Of a stretch of 37,419 nt of DNA, positions 10,320-19,800 are shown in pieces. The DNA is taken from contig CAJNDS010002226.1 in assembly GCA_905221605.1 (NCBI GenBank), forward strand, positions 531,113 through 568,531, read 5' to 3'. Below the pieces are notes generated by a model, which was not told the origin of the DNA, made no database searches, and saw only the letters and a program-made list of their open reading frames with translations. Numbering within the stretch: position 1 is the stretch's first letter; every line of letters begins with the position of its first letter. Both the position numbers and the translations under genes were made by a program. Origin of the DNA: Symbiodinium natans (lineage: Eukaryota > Sar > Dinophyceae > Suessiales > Symbiodiniaceae).

Positions 10320-10570
10320 AGGCCTTCGTCCTTAGTCCTTAGGCTTTAGGCGGTTTAGGCTTTAGGCGGTTGAACCTTTAGGCGGTTTGGGCTTCAAAGC
10401 GGTGTAGGGTTTAGGGTTTAGGCTTCAGGCAGTTTAGGGTTTAGGGTTTAGGCTTCAGGCTTCAGGCTTTAGGCGTTCTAGGCTTCAGGCTTTAGGCGTT
10501 TTAGGGTTTCGGCGTCAGGCTTTGGGCTGAGGGTTTGGGCTTCAGGCTTTAGGGTGAGGGCTTAGGGTTT
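10320..10570. repeat. TTTAGGC/TTCAGGC-type repeat
   Basis: Many units related to TTTAGGG but ending in C (TTTAGGC, TTCAGGC, TTTAGGCGG), a locally amplified variant of the telomere unit. Confidence 0.8.
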
Positions 10571-10607
10571 AGGGGCCTATAAAGGTCTAACTGACCCTAT
10601 AAAAGAG

Positions 10608-10695
10608 GACCTCCTAATCTTGTTCATCCACAAGCTGGCCACCGTCGAGTATGTGGCAAGGGCCTCAAATCCGGACTGGTTCGAAGTCACATGGG
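10608..10695 (+). CDS. Coding-like exon, unrecognised
   Basis: AAAGAG|GAC acceptor (AG|G) then DLLILFIHKLATVEYVARAS and NPDWFEVTW, ending at G|GTCACC (donor, phase 1). A CCCTAAA array begins 8 bp later. This is one of the more protein-like islands in the first third of the window, since it lacks the Gly/Phe/Arg/Val pattern of telomere translations. Gene identity unknown. Confidence 0.5.
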
Positions 10696-10781
10696 GTCAC
10701 CCTAAACCCTAAACCCCAAACCCTAAACCCTAAACCCTAAACCACCTTTCTCAGGGTGTAGGGCTTCGTAGAGTTGAGGGC

Positions 10782-10900
10782 TAGGACCCAGAGTAGGCCC
10801 GTCTTCCCTTCTTTGAGGTCTAGGTTCCCTTAATTATAATTATAAGCCCCTTGAAGCCACAAAGGGTGCCCTGTCTGTTCCTAGGTTACTCTTGGGTCTA
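10782..10900. mobile_element. Small inverted-repeat element, family B copy 1
   Basis: Begins TAGGACCCAGAG and ends CTCTTGGGTCTA, a 12-bp imperfect terminal inverted repeat. It carries interior boxes GTTCCCTTA, AAGCCCCTTGAAG and TCCTAGGTT that recur in order at 22040 and 27086. No coding capacity, so MITE-like and non-autonomous. Confidence 0.65.
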
Positions 10901-11238
10901 GCACATGTAGCTTCATGTTTTGAGGTCGCTGAAGGGTTCCCAGGTCCTATAGCTGTAGGGTTTAGGATTTGTAGAGGTTGGGGCAAGTCTGTATTCTTAG
11001 TGTCCTTTTGGGTGTAGCTCGGCGTTGTTGTTAACAATCCGTTGTTCTTTAGCCCAGTGGACCCCACAAAAATTGCACATTTCGGCTTCGCGTGTGTTTA
11101 GAGGGTCCGTGTTGATGCGGCCTGTTGCCATGTGGACACTTTGACCCCTGAAAGTGTGCCGCGCTTTTCAGGTACGTTGGGTGCCCTGCTCCAACGCAAA
11201 ACCATAAACCCTAAACCGCCTCAACCCTGAACCCTAAG

Positions 11239-11356
11239 CCGCCTAAACCCTGAACCCTGAACCCTGAACCCTGAACCCTGAACCCTGAACCCTGAACCCT
11301 AAACCCTAAACCCTAAACCCTAAACCCTAAACCCTAAACCCTAAACCCTAAACCCA
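11239..11356. repeat. Telomeric array with amplified CCCTGAA variant
   Basis: Seven consecutive CCCTGAA units followed by nine CCCTAAA units. The variant block shows local tandem spread of one mutated unit. Confidence 0.95.
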
Positions 11357-11367
11357 AACCCGGAAAC

Positions 11368-11472
11368 ATATCCGAAGCCCCAAGAGCCCGAAGAAGATCC
11401 AAGAACCTCGAACCCGAGCCTTCAAAATCGCCACCCGAGAGCCGCGAAGCCCTCAAAGCCCCAAACGCCTAG
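11368..11472 (+). CDS. Coding-like island, low-complexity charged
   Basis: Open from 11368 to a TAG at 11470-11472, reading ISEAPRARRRSKNLEPEPSK and a Pro/Ser/Glu-rich tail. It could be the disordered end of a protein or a chance frame in C-rich DNA. It sits between inverted telomeric arrays. Confidence 0.25.
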   Translation: MSEAPRARRRSKNLEPEPSKSPPESREALKAPNA

Positions 11473-11478
11473 TGCAGG

Positions 11479-11604
11479 GGTTTAGGGTTTAGGGTTTAGG
11501 GTTTAGGGTTTAGGGTTTAGGGTTTAGGGTTTAGGGTTTAGGGTTTCCGGGTTTCCGGGTTTTCGGTTTCCGGGTTTCCGGGTTTCCGGGTTTCGGGTTT
11601 AGGA
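11479..11604. repeat. Telomeric array passing into TTTCCGGG units
   Basis: About nine TTTAGGG units, then six or seven 7-8 bp units TTTCCGGG/TTTTCGG before returning to TTTAGG. A second example of a diverged unit amplified at an array edge. Confidence 0.93.
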
Positions 11605-11765
11605 AGGCACGAAGACTTGCAGCCTCAAAGCCCCTTGTTGCCCTAAAACCAAGAGCCCCCCAAAACTCTCGCGAGGTGCACCACATAGCCTTCCTGACGG
11701 CTGGCCTGATCATTCGCAGCAACTGTGCACGGGCGCCTACTGCGTTGAGGGCTTTAAGGGTTTGA
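11603..11765 (+). CDS. Coding-like exon with TTTAG|G acceptor
   Basis: Starts right after a telomere-type TTTAG and reads KARRLAASKPLVALKPRAPQ, then NSREVHHIAFLTAGLIIRSN and CARAPTALRAL before an in-frame TGA at 11763-11765. Amino-acid usage is varied. A His/Ile/Phe/Leu-rich stretch could be a short hydrophobic segment. Family unknown. The last 15 codons may be past a donor. Confidence 0.45.
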
Positions 11766-11804
11766 ATTCAATAGTCTCCAACTCTAGAGCTTTAGGGCCT
11801 TAGG

Positions 11805-11862
11805 GTTTAGGGGTTAGGGTTTTAGGGTTTAGGGTTTAGGGTTTAGGGTTTAGGGTTCGGGG
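11805..11862. repeat. Telomeric array, G-strand
   Basis: About seven TTTAGGG units with one TTTTAGGG and one TTAGGGG variant. Confidence 0.93.
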
Positions 11863-12033
11863 CGTAGGGCTCTGGCATTCGAGGGTTTAGAGGGTTTAGC
11901 GCGTTAAGTTGGGGGGGAAACGGCTTAGGGCTGAAACTAAATCGTGGCGGATTCTTTTGAAGCTGAGATGGAAGTTAGCTGGGAATCCTCACCCCAAGCC
12001 CTAAACCCTAAACCTTTAAACCCTTAACCCTTG

Positions 12034-12157
12034 ACCCTAAACCCTAAACCCTGAACCCTAAACCCTAAACCCTAAACCCTAAACCCTAAACCCTAAACCC
12101 TAAACCCTAAACCCTAAACCCTAAACCCTAAACCCTAAACCCTAAACCCTAAACCCC
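12034..12157. repeat. Telomeric array (CCCTAAA)~17
   Basis: Long C-strand array. A single CCCTGAA variant sits near the left edge. Confidence 0.97.
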
Positions 12158-12428
12158 TACACTAGGCGTTAACCCCTAAACCCCTACACTACCGGGCATC
12201 TCGCGCCTTCATTATATGCTTTAGAACCCATTGTTTAGAAAGACACCATGTGGCCTAAGCTTTCTCTAACCCAGAGGGTCCATCTGTAGTACTTGTATGG
12301 AATTATCGGCACCCAAGAACCTTTTGGGTTCAGGGTTTAAGGTTTTGGGGTTTAGGGTTTAGGGTTTAAGTTGTTTTGAGGTACCCAAATTCCATAATAG
12401 TACTCCAGATGGAGCCTCTGGGTAAGGC
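12158..12428. other. Spacer before the ankyrin/helical-repeat gene
   Basis: A 13-bp CCATCTGTAGTACTTG-type stretch (12281-12300) faces an approximate inverted copy near 12400-12412. Together with an inverted AATTATC...CCAAATTCCATAATA-like pair this suggests a small hairpin element around 12265-12425 that encloses a TTTAGGG patch. No gene seen. Confidence 0.35.
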
Positions 12429-12649
12429 ATGAGAGGCAGCAGGAAGTCTGCATCACGGCCCTATAGGTCCTCGAATTTAGGGCTTCGGGCTTTGTGGGGA
12501 ACCCCCTATAGACACCCTCAGCCCCGTGCCAAGATGCTGCCGCTGAACGCCGCTATTCTGATGTCCATGGAGGTGCTGGGATCTCAGCTCATCCTGTCGG
12601 AGCTGAGTTTCGGGCTGCAGGAGGACAGGTTGGAAGGGGATCTTTAGGT

Positions 12650-13048
12650 TTGCATCCTTTTTGCTGTCTCTTTTCGTGGGGCAGCATGAATTTCAGGCTG
12701 ACGGCGGCAAGTGTCCTTTCGAAGGGGGGCTTGTCGAGCCCTTGTACGTTTAGCCTAAACTGGGTGGTGCAAGGTCCTGTGCGCGTCGTGCTGCGCACTT
12801 CTTGTACGCTTGTGTTGATGCCATCCCCTGTCGGTTCTGCAGAGATCCGGCTCACAGTCTCTGCGCGCTTCAGGGCGCAAGAAATGGCCCTTGAAAGGAC
12901 TGTTCAGAACTGGCTGCGCGAGCGCGATGAGGACAAGATGCTCAGCACGTTCCCAAACCTTGTTGCTCAGTTCGGGCTGGAGTCTCTCAAGTCCTTTGCA
13001 GCTCAGTCCGCAAGCTTTTTGGGAGGGCATGGTAAGACCCCCCCTTAG
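12650..13048 (+). CDS. Upstream exon(s) of ankyrin/helical-repeat gene
   Basis: Open frame of about 130 codons. Its second half is convincingly protein-like (ALERTVQNWLRERDEDKMLS, then a segment with FPNLVAQFGLESLKSFAAQS). A strong-looking donor (CATG|GTAAGA) lies at 13031/13032, so the true exon probably ends there. The first half (Cys/Ser/Leu-rich) may be 5' UTR or a targeting region. The phase left by that donor does not match the phase 0 start after the AG at 13104-13105, so the join is unresolved. Read in context, this is the N-terminal part of the gene that continues at 13106. Confidence 0.5.
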   Translation: MHPFCCLFSWGSMNFRLTAASVLSKGGLSSPCTFSLNWVVQGPVRVVLRTSCTLVLMPSPVGSAEIRLTVSARFRAQEMALERTVQNWLRERDEDKMLSTFPNLVAQFGLESLKSFAAQSASFLGGHGKTPP

Positions 13049-13105
13049 AACCCAAAGGTGAAGCCCTTTTGTCCCCCTGGAATACGAAGATTGTGAATCA
13101 GTAAG

Positions 13106-14789
13106 GTGGTGATTTCTGCAAAGAACAAACCCAAGATCGTCCATGAGCTGGTGAGGCACGGCAGGGCTCGCGTCTTGCACTCTCTCATCGCGATCTACGG
13201 CTTCGGGGTAAATGACCAGCGGGAGGATGGCTGCACACCACTTCACCTTGCTTCATGGCATAAACGCGAAGCCATCAAGCAAGAGCTGCTGCAGCTTGGT
13301 GCAGACCCCTCCGTTCGCAACAACTATGGAGAGATGGCTGCAGAAATAGACTGTCATGCCATTCGCCCCTTGTTGCAAGCAGCTGGGAGCATAGAAGAGA
13401 TCTTGAAGCTCATCCAGGATCGTCTTCACGATTTCTCTGCGCTGGACAAAGTCTTTGCCTTCCACCTGCTTGGTGACAGAACCTCGCACTACGACGGTTG
13501 CTTCAGGGGCTACGCGCCATCGTGTGGCCAAGAGGCCATCCGCAATGAGCCTGCATTCAGAAAGCTTGTCCTCGCATGCACTTCGCTCGTCGATGGGCCG
13601 ATGGACGCGACTTCACAGGATGTCTGGGGGGCTCTTGTCAGGGCCATGATGATGCTGCGAGAGGAGAGTATCTTGCAAGCCATGGCTAAGCGAGTCGCCC
13701 AGGACTCGTGCCAAGAGTGGGGGCCGAGTCGGATCGTGCTGATTCTGTGGGGTCTCGCGAAGGTTGATGGTGGCAAGCCCCGATGGAAGCAAGGCTTTCA
13801 AGCTTTCGGAGACACTCGACCAAACTGCAGCAGGGTTCTCTACATCCTCCAAGGACATCAGCATGATGATGTGGGCATATGGCAAGCAGCCTTACAGGCA
13901 CGAGGCTTTGTTTTGCGAGTGCGCAAACTACCTGGGGCAGAGACGCGAACAGCTTGAACCACAAGTGCTGTCAACCACATCTTGGGCTTTTGCAAGGGCA
14001 GATTTCCGCCATGAGACCGCACTGAGGTCCGCTGCAAGGCTGTGCACCCAGACAATGTCGCTGTTCAAAGCTAGTCAGGATGTCGCTAACTCTGCCTGGG
14101 CGCTCGCCAAGCTAGACGTAGACGATGCCGCGTTCTTCCAGGCCATGTTTTCCAGAGCTGGCAGTGTGTTGTACAGCGAGGAATTCAGAGACCACATGCG
14201 CATATCGCACAAGAACCGCGTCAAGGACTGGGCACAGGTGTACTATGCGTACAGATTTTGCTTGCATCGTTGCCCTGAAGGCTTGGAAGGCATCGGTCCG
14301 TGCATACTCCATGACTTGCGCCTGATGGGTCAGATGCGCACTGCAGGCGGGCAGGTAGGAAGGGCGTTCTCGGACAGCTCAGGCCTAAACAACTCCGAGA
14401 AGCGTTTGCGCGAGCTCGACAAGCTGATCGAAGCGATGGAGCGTGGCGATGACGATCTTGCTGGAGGGCCGATTGAAATCTCAAGCGATAGCTTGGAGGC
14501 GCTTCCCATCACCAGTTCGTCTGTTGCCCTGCAAGCAGCAGAGGCCAACGCAAGGCTAAGCCAGGAGATTTTGGGCCATCGCCCCTCAGATGTGCCGCGC
14601 GTGGTTCTCCTGAGTTTTTCCCGGAGCCCAGAGCCTTTTCGGAGGGCCTTGCTGGAGGGCCCTGAGCTGGCTGCTGTTCGTGCGGCACTGGAGGAAAGTG
14701 GCTACGACGTGCTTCTTGCGTCTGGAGCCAAATTTTTTGTGCATCCTGAACAGTATGAGAGCCTTGGGATTCCACTGGTGCCCATATGA
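13106..14789 (+). CDS. Ankyrin plus OPR-like helical-repeat protein, frameshifted
   Basis: The largest coding region here. The first part contains an ankyrin-type repeat (DGCTPLHLASWHKREAIKQE, then LLQLGADPSVRNNYGEMAAE) followed by an alpha-helical region. The second part has repeated tryptophan motifs (LILWGLAKV, MMMWAYGKQ, TSWAFARAD, SAWALAKLD) spaced about 38-45 residues apart. This is the pattern of octotricopeptide (OPR)/FASTK-like helical repeats, which usually bind organellar RNA. The C-terminus has a Ser/Pro-rich patch and ends in GYDVLLASGAKFF and a short tail before TGA at 14787-14789. I do not see a clear RAP domain. The frame changes between about 13775 and 13790. Removing one C from CCCC at 13778-13781 would join both halves into one frame without a stop. 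Either a homopolymer error or a real lesion explains this. No introns are needed from 13106 to 14789, unlike neighbouring genes. Confidence 0.75.
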
Positions 14790-14847
14790 ATTAGCCATTT
14801 AGGGGAGTTCTGGCTTTCTTTGTCTAAGCCTCTAAGCCTAACTAACA

Positions 14848-15174
14848 TTGAATGCTGGCATGCCTAGGAGCGTCCTCGAAGCCATCCAGGAACAGCAGCT
14901 GCGAGGGGCATCACTGAAGTGCTCACGCGTAGTGGTCGCAGAGGACTTGGAGGAGTTGGTCGCAGAGGCCTTGAGAGCTCTGCCCAGCAACCAGCAGGTC
15001 CGACTGCGAGACTCTCGGGAGATTCCAGTGTGTTGGGCCGAGCTAACGGATGCTCCCCATACACATGCCCATGATGAGGATCAGGTCCCTGTGACAGTGA
15101 GGCGTACATTCATACATGTCCCTGACTCCAGTTTGGTCGAAGGTGGAGCTGCCAAAGCCTCCAAGTCATGGTAG
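14848..15174 (+). CDS. Unrecognised protein or 3' exon next to the OPR-like gene
   Basis: About 100 codons with normal composition: PRSVLEAIQEQQLRGASLKC, an acidic helix (VVAEDLEELVAEALRALP), a His-rich patch (HTHAHDED) and VPVTVRRTFIHVPDSS near the end. The region ends at a possible donor ATG|GTAGGC (15172). It begins about 60 bp after the OPR-like stop and CCTAG|GAGC at 14870 could be its acceptor, so it may be an exon of a separate downstream gene. No family recognised. Confidence 0.55.
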   Translation: MNAGMPRSVLEAIQEQQLRGASLKCSRVVVAEDLEELVAEALRALPSNQQVRLRDSREIPVCWAELTDAPHTHAHDEDQVPVTVRRTFIHVPDSSLVEGGAAKASKSW

Positions 15175-15442
15175 GCCGGTGGCTTTTGTACTGATTCGTG
15201 TCGACTGGGCCCTCCCCAACCATGGGCGATATGGGCTCGTCGAGGTTCCTTTTGTAAGCCCAGAAGCCGGAACCCTTAAGAAGCCTTTTCTTTTCAGCCA
15301 TACAGTCTGCCCTTGCGGAAGCCAGTCGAAGGCTAGTTGGGTGCCTGAGCTGAGCTGCCAGTGCTTGCTCGCAATCGTGCTTGCACGCACCTGTGCGGCT
15401 CTTGCCAGATGCATTCGCAGCTATACCTCGTTTAGGACATAG
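15175..15442 (+). CDS. Possible continuation exon, uncertain
   Basis: A + frame running from 15116 to 15442 stays open past the previous island. It includes Cys/Ser/Leu-rich sequence near the end and stops just before a TTTAGGG patch. A minus frame is equally open, so coding status is doubtful. Confidence 0.25.
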
Positions 15443-15533
15443 GGAAAAAGGGTTTAGGGCTTATAGGGTTTAGGGTCAGGTTTAGGGTGTGCGGGGGTAG
15501 CTCCGGATGAAGCCGCGAATCCTCAGTCACACA

Positions 15534-15650
15534 CCTGGCTGTCGCGTGTTCCAGACCAGACTCGCAACCGTGCCTGTCTGGTCTGAGAGTGCAGCGTCCA
15601 GCAGCCGAAAGAAAAGCGAATCTGAGTCTGACGTTTCAGCTCCTTGTTGA
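15534..15650 (+). CDS. Coding-like terminal exon, Ser/Lys-rich end
   Basis: Reads PGCRVFQTRLATVPVWSESA then a Ser/Arg/Lys/Glu tail (SSSRKKSESESDV) to TGA at 15648-15650. The low-complexity acidic/basic tail is typical of protein C-termini. It follows a degenerate telomere patch at 15450-15490. Unknown function. Confidence 0.4.
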   Translation, partial: PGCRVFQTRLATVPVWSESAASSSRKKSESESDVSAPC

Positions 15651-15659
15651 ACTTGGCTT

Positions 15660-16010
15660 AGGACTTAGGCTTCTGGGTTTATCTCTACCCTGGCTTTACA
15701 TTCCCACAACGAATGCGGAAACATCGACACGCATAATCTAAGGCCGAGCCCGATGAACCCAAAACCCCTAATACTTGCACGGGAGAGGAGGGTGGCCTCG
15801 AGGTTGGGGAGTCATGCTTTAGCGTTCGATCCCAAACTCCCTGAACGTGAATCCTTTGAGTCCAATAGCCTATACCCCAACATCCTAAGCCATCACTCCC
15901 GAACGCGCGGAGGCCACGTAAGGTATGTAACTTCCCCTCTTCCTCACTAGCACCCGACAAGTGAACACAAGGTCCCCTAATTTTGGAAACCCCCAGGTTT
16001 AGCTTAAATA
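15660..16010. other. Unassigned spacer
   Basis: Short frames on both strands without motifs. No repeats apart from isolated telomere words. Confidence 0.4.
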
Positions 16011-16011
16011 T

Positions 16012-16044
16012 CCCTAAACCCTAAACCCTAAACCCTAAACCCTT
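16012..16044. repeat. Telomeric array (CCCTAAA)4-5
   Basis: Short perfect C-strand array upstream of a coding-like island. Confidence 0.95.
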
Positions 16045-16056
16045 TGTGGCAAGTAG

Positions 16057-16136
16057 TGGCCGAGGTCGACCCCTTTCTTGAACTGGGTGATGATCTTCCG
16101 CCATCGCGGGGAGCGATACAAGCTCCAGGCCGGCTC
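16057..16136 (+). CDS. Coding-like island, unrecognised
   Basis: Acceptor AAGTAG, then AEVDPFLELGDDLPPSRGAI and QAPGRL, with a GT donor at CTC|GTAGGTTT. Flanked by a C-strand array (16012-16044) and a G-strand array (16177-16262). Unknown family. Confidence 0.4.
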
Positions 16137-16176
16137 GTAGGTTTAGGGCTCCTAGGGGGCTTATGGGGGTTTAGGC

Positions 16177-16262
16177 TTTAGGGTTTAGGGTTTAGGGTTT
16201 AGGGTTTAGGGTTTAGGGTTTAGGGTTTAGGGTTTAGGGTTTAGGGTTTAGGGTTTAGGTTT
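16177..16262. repeat. Telomeric array (TTTAGGG)~12
   Basis: Perfect G-strand units. Confidence 0.97.
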
Positions 16263-16810
16263 AGGGCTCAGAGCTTCTTGGGCTTGTAGGGCTCCTAGGG
16301 CTTCGAGGGCTTATCGGGCTTATATGCCGTATGGGGCTTATAGGGCTTTCAGGGCTTATAGGGCGTATGTTTATAGGGCTTAGGGCTTAGCCTTATCAAG
16401 GCTAGCATCACCCCAGAACTTCCCCCAAACCCAGGAGTTACTCCCAAACTACTACTGCCCCCTTAGGATGCCAAACCCTCAATCCTAAAGCATGAACTCC
16501 TAAACCCTGCAACCCTTAACTCCAAATCCTGAATCCCAAGCCCTGAACCCTCGTTCCTAAAACCTCGGAACTCTCCAACCCTTAACCCCGAAGCCCTAAG
16601 CCCCAAACCCCGAACCCCTAAACCCTAAACCGTTTAAATCCCGAAGCCCAAAACCCCAAACCCCCGACCCCTCAGAGCCTAAACCGATTAACCATTTAGC
16701 CTTATCCCTAAACCCTAAACCCTAAACCCCATGAGGCGTAAAGCTCGTCCTGCAAGCTTTGAAGCCTTCCGCCCATGAACCTTCAACTCCCTCAACACGA
16801 TGCTTCGCTG
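16263..16810. repeat. Degenerate telomere-derived stretch
   Basis: First TTATAGGGC/TTAGGGC units, then from about 16450 many diverged CCCTAAA/CCCGAAA/CCCTGAA units. No coding signal. Confidence 0.7.
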
Positions 16811-16820
16811 GGTTTAGGGT

Positions 16821-16954
16821 TAGGATGTTCACCCCTATACTAACAGTCCTTAATCGGGGTTATAGCATCCCCAATTAAAAATACGTATTCAAGGTTATAG
16901 CATCCCCAATTAAAGTACCTATTCCGGACCGGTAGTATAGGTGGAAGATCCCAA
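16821..16954. mobile_element. Small inverted-repeat element, family A copy 1
   Basis: Left end GGATGTTCACCCCTATACTA pairs with the right end (reverse complement GGATCTTCCACCTATACTAC) over about 27 bp. Inside, a 22-bp unit containing GGTTATAGCATCCCCAATTA occurs twice in tandem. Flanked on both sides by GTTTAGGGT (16812-16820 and 16955-16963), a possible target duplication, although telomere-like text makes this weak evidence. Related copies at 22663 and 34470. Confidence 0.7.
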
Positions 16955-17160
16955 GTTTAGGGTCTCGGGTTTTAGGACCCTGAGCCGCAAGACATCAAAA
17001 ACTCCCTACACGCCGCCCTCGGCCCGTAGAAGGGTTTAGGGTTGACAGTGTTTAGGGTTTGGGGTTTAGGGTTTAGGGTTTAGGGTTGACAGTGTTTGGG
17101 GCTTAGGGTTTAGGGTTTAGGGTGGGGTGTACTTCTGCCTGATTAGTTACATTCTGTCAG

Positions 17161-17253
17161 GTGATCGTGGCAGGTGCCCTGTTCTTCTTCACCTTCCTCT
17201 TTTTTCGCATCTGCCCGGGGAGCCAGCATTCATGCATCTGGGGGCTTGCCTAA
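17161..17253 (+). CDS. Coding-like island, membrane helix
   Basis: TCTGTCAG|GTG acceptor, then VIVAGALFFFTFLFFRICPG, a clear single membrane-spanning helix with a positive/Cys end. The frame stays open to TAA at 17251-17253, but the exon may end earlier. Follows a degenerate TTTAGGG patch (17036-17125). Part of a membrane protein gene; identity unknown. Confidence 0.45.
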   Translation: MIVAGALFFFTFLFFRICPGSQHSCIWGLA

Positions 17254-18524
17254 AGGAAATACACCTAAACCCCCGAAACGCTCTCAACCCTATATAGACC
17301 CTAGGCCCTAGGCCCTTACTAAACTACACCGGGGTAGACGCTGAACCCTAGCTGCCCCCAACTAAACTAGACCCCATAGCCTAACTAAGCTAAACTAGAG
17401 CTTAGCGCACCTGGAAGTGGAGAAAGGGAGGAGGATGTCCTTCCTTGAGGTTTCCTGGGGTTGGGGGTATTATAGGCTTTCAAGAAACCTTAATACACCC
17501 TAACCCGAAACTCGCGACCCTAGCCCTAAACCTTAAACCCTGAACCCTAAGCCCTAAATCCTAAAGCCTCACCACAAACCCTAAACCCTAAGCCCTATTC
17601 CAGGGTCCAACTCTATGCCCATCGTTTCGAGCCTGCAGCTGCTGCCTTGCCTCCAAAACCTTACACCTCTAAAGCCTATATGACTTGAATCCCGAGTTTG
17701 CAGTGCTTTGGAACTTTTTCCACATGAGCCTCGTTTTGCAAACGTATACGGGGAAAAACGACCGCAGCTCCCGTGGCTCCAAAGTTGATCTCTATCGAAA
17801 AAGCGTAGTGCACGGAGGACGACCGAAAGCTGCCTATCTAGATGAGCCCACATTTCTCTTTGCGCGGCGCTCGCTTTAGTGTTTCAGTTCGTTCCGGGAA
17901 TCGTGGTTGGCAGTTACGGGTCGTTTTAGCAGGCACATGACCGCATGTGATCTACTCCCATGCCATCGGCAAGACTTGTCGTCCAGAACTGATGCTGCGT
18001 AACACAAGTATGCGCGTTTTTTTTTGAAGGTCGCTTGCTCTTGAACTGATGGAGCGCAGGGTGAGGGTGGGCCGCTGGGGGGGAGGTGCGGTTGGGCAGG
18101 TCAAGATTCATAGCTTCGCGTGAGCATCACCATCAACTTTGTAAAAGCTTACATGTGCGGTCTGTTGCTTTGCAAAAGGGACAGCTTGCAAATGAGAGTA
18201 GCTTTGCATGCCCAAGATTCATATCTATCTCGCTAGTATGACAGCCATAAGAATCTTCAGCATGTTAATGGCCACCATTCAGGATTCATATTAGCATATC
18301 CTATGTCATAGACACTTTGCCATTTTTCTCTTCTTCACCAAATTGACCCAATTTTTTGTGTTCCAGATTCAATACTGGCAAAACCGACCCATGAAATAAA
18401 GTAAAGCAAAATATTGAACCCAGAACTATGAACACATTTCGAGCCGTACTCATTGCTAATGAAGGTATAAACAAGTGACATACTCAAATCCCGAAATGGT
18501 ACCCTAGACCCTTTTTCGCTCTAC
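17254..18524. other. Unassigned stretch
   Basis: Degenerate telomere words at 17270-17600. A + frame at 17685-17879 (ending in DEPTFLFARRSL) and an overlapping minus frame cannot be separated. 18120-18500 is A+T-richer with no telomere units and no supported gene. Confidence 0.4.
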
Positions 18525-18525
18525 T

Positions 18526-18589
18526 AAACCCTAAACCCTAAACCCTAAACCCTAAACCCTAAACCCTAAACCCTAAACCCTAAACCCTA
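18526..18589. repeat. Telomeric array (CCCTAAA)9
   Basis: Perfect C-strand array ending in CCCTAG, which acts as the apparent acceptor of the next island. Confidence 0.96.
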
Positions 18590-18590
18590 G

Positions 18591-18687
18591 AAAGCTTCCC
18601 AAAGCGGCCTCGCGGTTGCATCTTTAGAGCTCCCGAAGCTCGCACACATCGATGTTCTTTGCAACATGATTGTTCACACCGTCCTGG
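18591..18687 (+). CDS. Membrane-protein exon (5' of a phase-matched pair)
   Basis: Starts after ...CCCTAG at the edge of a telomeric array and reads ASQSGLAVASLELPKLAHID then VLCNMIVHTVL. Ends at CTGG|GTTTCG (GT donor, phase 1). The next island starts with two leftover bases and completes a Val codon, so the pair joins cleanly. Function unknown. Confidence 0.5.
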
Positions 18688-18876
18688 GTTTCGGGCATAG
18701 ATAGGGCTGAAGGTTGAGGGTTTAGGCTTTAGGATTTCAGCCGCGATCTAGAACCCTAAACCCTAGGGTAGCGCCACGAAATCTGCCCAGTTCAGGGTGT
18801 TTAAGCGCTTCCTAAGCCCTAAACCCTCAGTCCTTAAAACCACAGCGTTGAAAGCCCTAAAACCCTATTCGCCCAG

Positions 18877-18927
18877 TTCTGAATATCTACGGCACAGTCC
18901 TCCTCTTTGTGGACCAGGCTTTGCAGG
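18877..18927 (+). CDS. Membrane-protein exon (3' of a phase-matched pair)
   Basis: Acceptor GCCCAG at 18871-18876. In the phase inherited from 18687 it reads VLNIYGTVLLFVDQALQ, extending the hydrophobic stretch of the preceding exon, and has a GT donor at CAGG|GTTCTG (phase 1). The intervening intron (18688-18876) contains degenerate telomere units. Confidence 0.45.
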
Positions 18928-19690
18928 GTTCTGCTAAGATCTGACCTGGTTTTCATACAGGGGGCTCTACATCGAGGGTGTATACGGTTTAGGGATTCAG
19001 GTTGTAGGGCTTTAAAGGGCTTTTGAGAGTTTCAAAGGTAAAAAGCCGAAACCCTCCTGAAACCAGACTTCAGGAAGACCTTCAAAGGGCTCAAGGGGCA
19101 GAATGTTCCTGCAGTTGCCGAAACTGCCTCGCACCAGGGTTTTGGGTTTTGGGTTTGGGTTTGGGGTTGAGGGTCTCACACGGGGCTTTCTCCAAAATTG
19201 CGGGCTCAAGCCCCAAACCCTAAACCCTGAGCCCCAAACCCGAATCCCTAAGCCCCAAGCCCGAAGCCCGAATCCCATAGCCCTAAGCACTGAGCCCTAA
19301 GCCCGAAGAAGCCCTAAGAAGCCCTAAGCCCCAAACCCGAACCATCGGAGGCACAAGGCCTGGCAATGCCCCAGCGCGCCCGCAGCCCTGGGGGTCTGAC
19401 TGTGGCTGTTGAGGTTTTCGGGTTTAGGGTTTAGGGTTGAGGGTTTAGGGTTTAGGGTTTACGGTTTAGGGTTTAGGGTTGAGGGTTTAGGGTTGAGGGT
19501 TCAGGGGGTTAGGGTGTAGGGTTTAAGGTTTTTGGGGGCGTTCACAGTTCTATAGGCATTTAGGGATTTAGGGTTCCTAGAGTTCGTAGAGGTCTTTTCA
19601 GGAGTCTCAGGGTTTCGGAGTTTTTAGGGTTGAGTGATTCCACGCATGTTTGAGTCTTTGTTGGCTTATGACGGCAAGGGGCTTCAAGCA
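18928..19690. repeat. Degenerate telomere-like stretch with one possible exon
   Basis: Mostly CCCTAAA/CCCGAA/TTTAGGG derivatives. At about 19342-19407 a frame reads EAQGLAMPQRARSPGGLTVA, which is coding-like but ambiguous with another open frame. Confidence 0.45.
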
Positions 19691-19800
19691 GGGTTTAGGG
19701 TTTAGGGTTTAGGGTTTAGGGTTTAGGGTTTAGGGTTTAGGGTTTAGGGTTTAGGGTTTAGGGTTTAGGGTTTAGGGTTTAGGGTTTAGGGTTTAGGGTC
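19691..19800. repeat. Telomeric array (TTTAGGG)~15
   Basis: Perfect uninterrupted G-strand units. Confidence 0.97.

Noticed and set aside
12755-13964. Minus-strand frames opposite the ankyrin/OPR-like gene
   Set aside because: They are shadows of the + strand coding sequence. The + frame has recognisable ankyrin and W-A-K repeats.
17581-17879. Overlapping plus and minus frames as a gene
   Set aside because: Neither strand shows a motif or clear composition bias, so no call was made.
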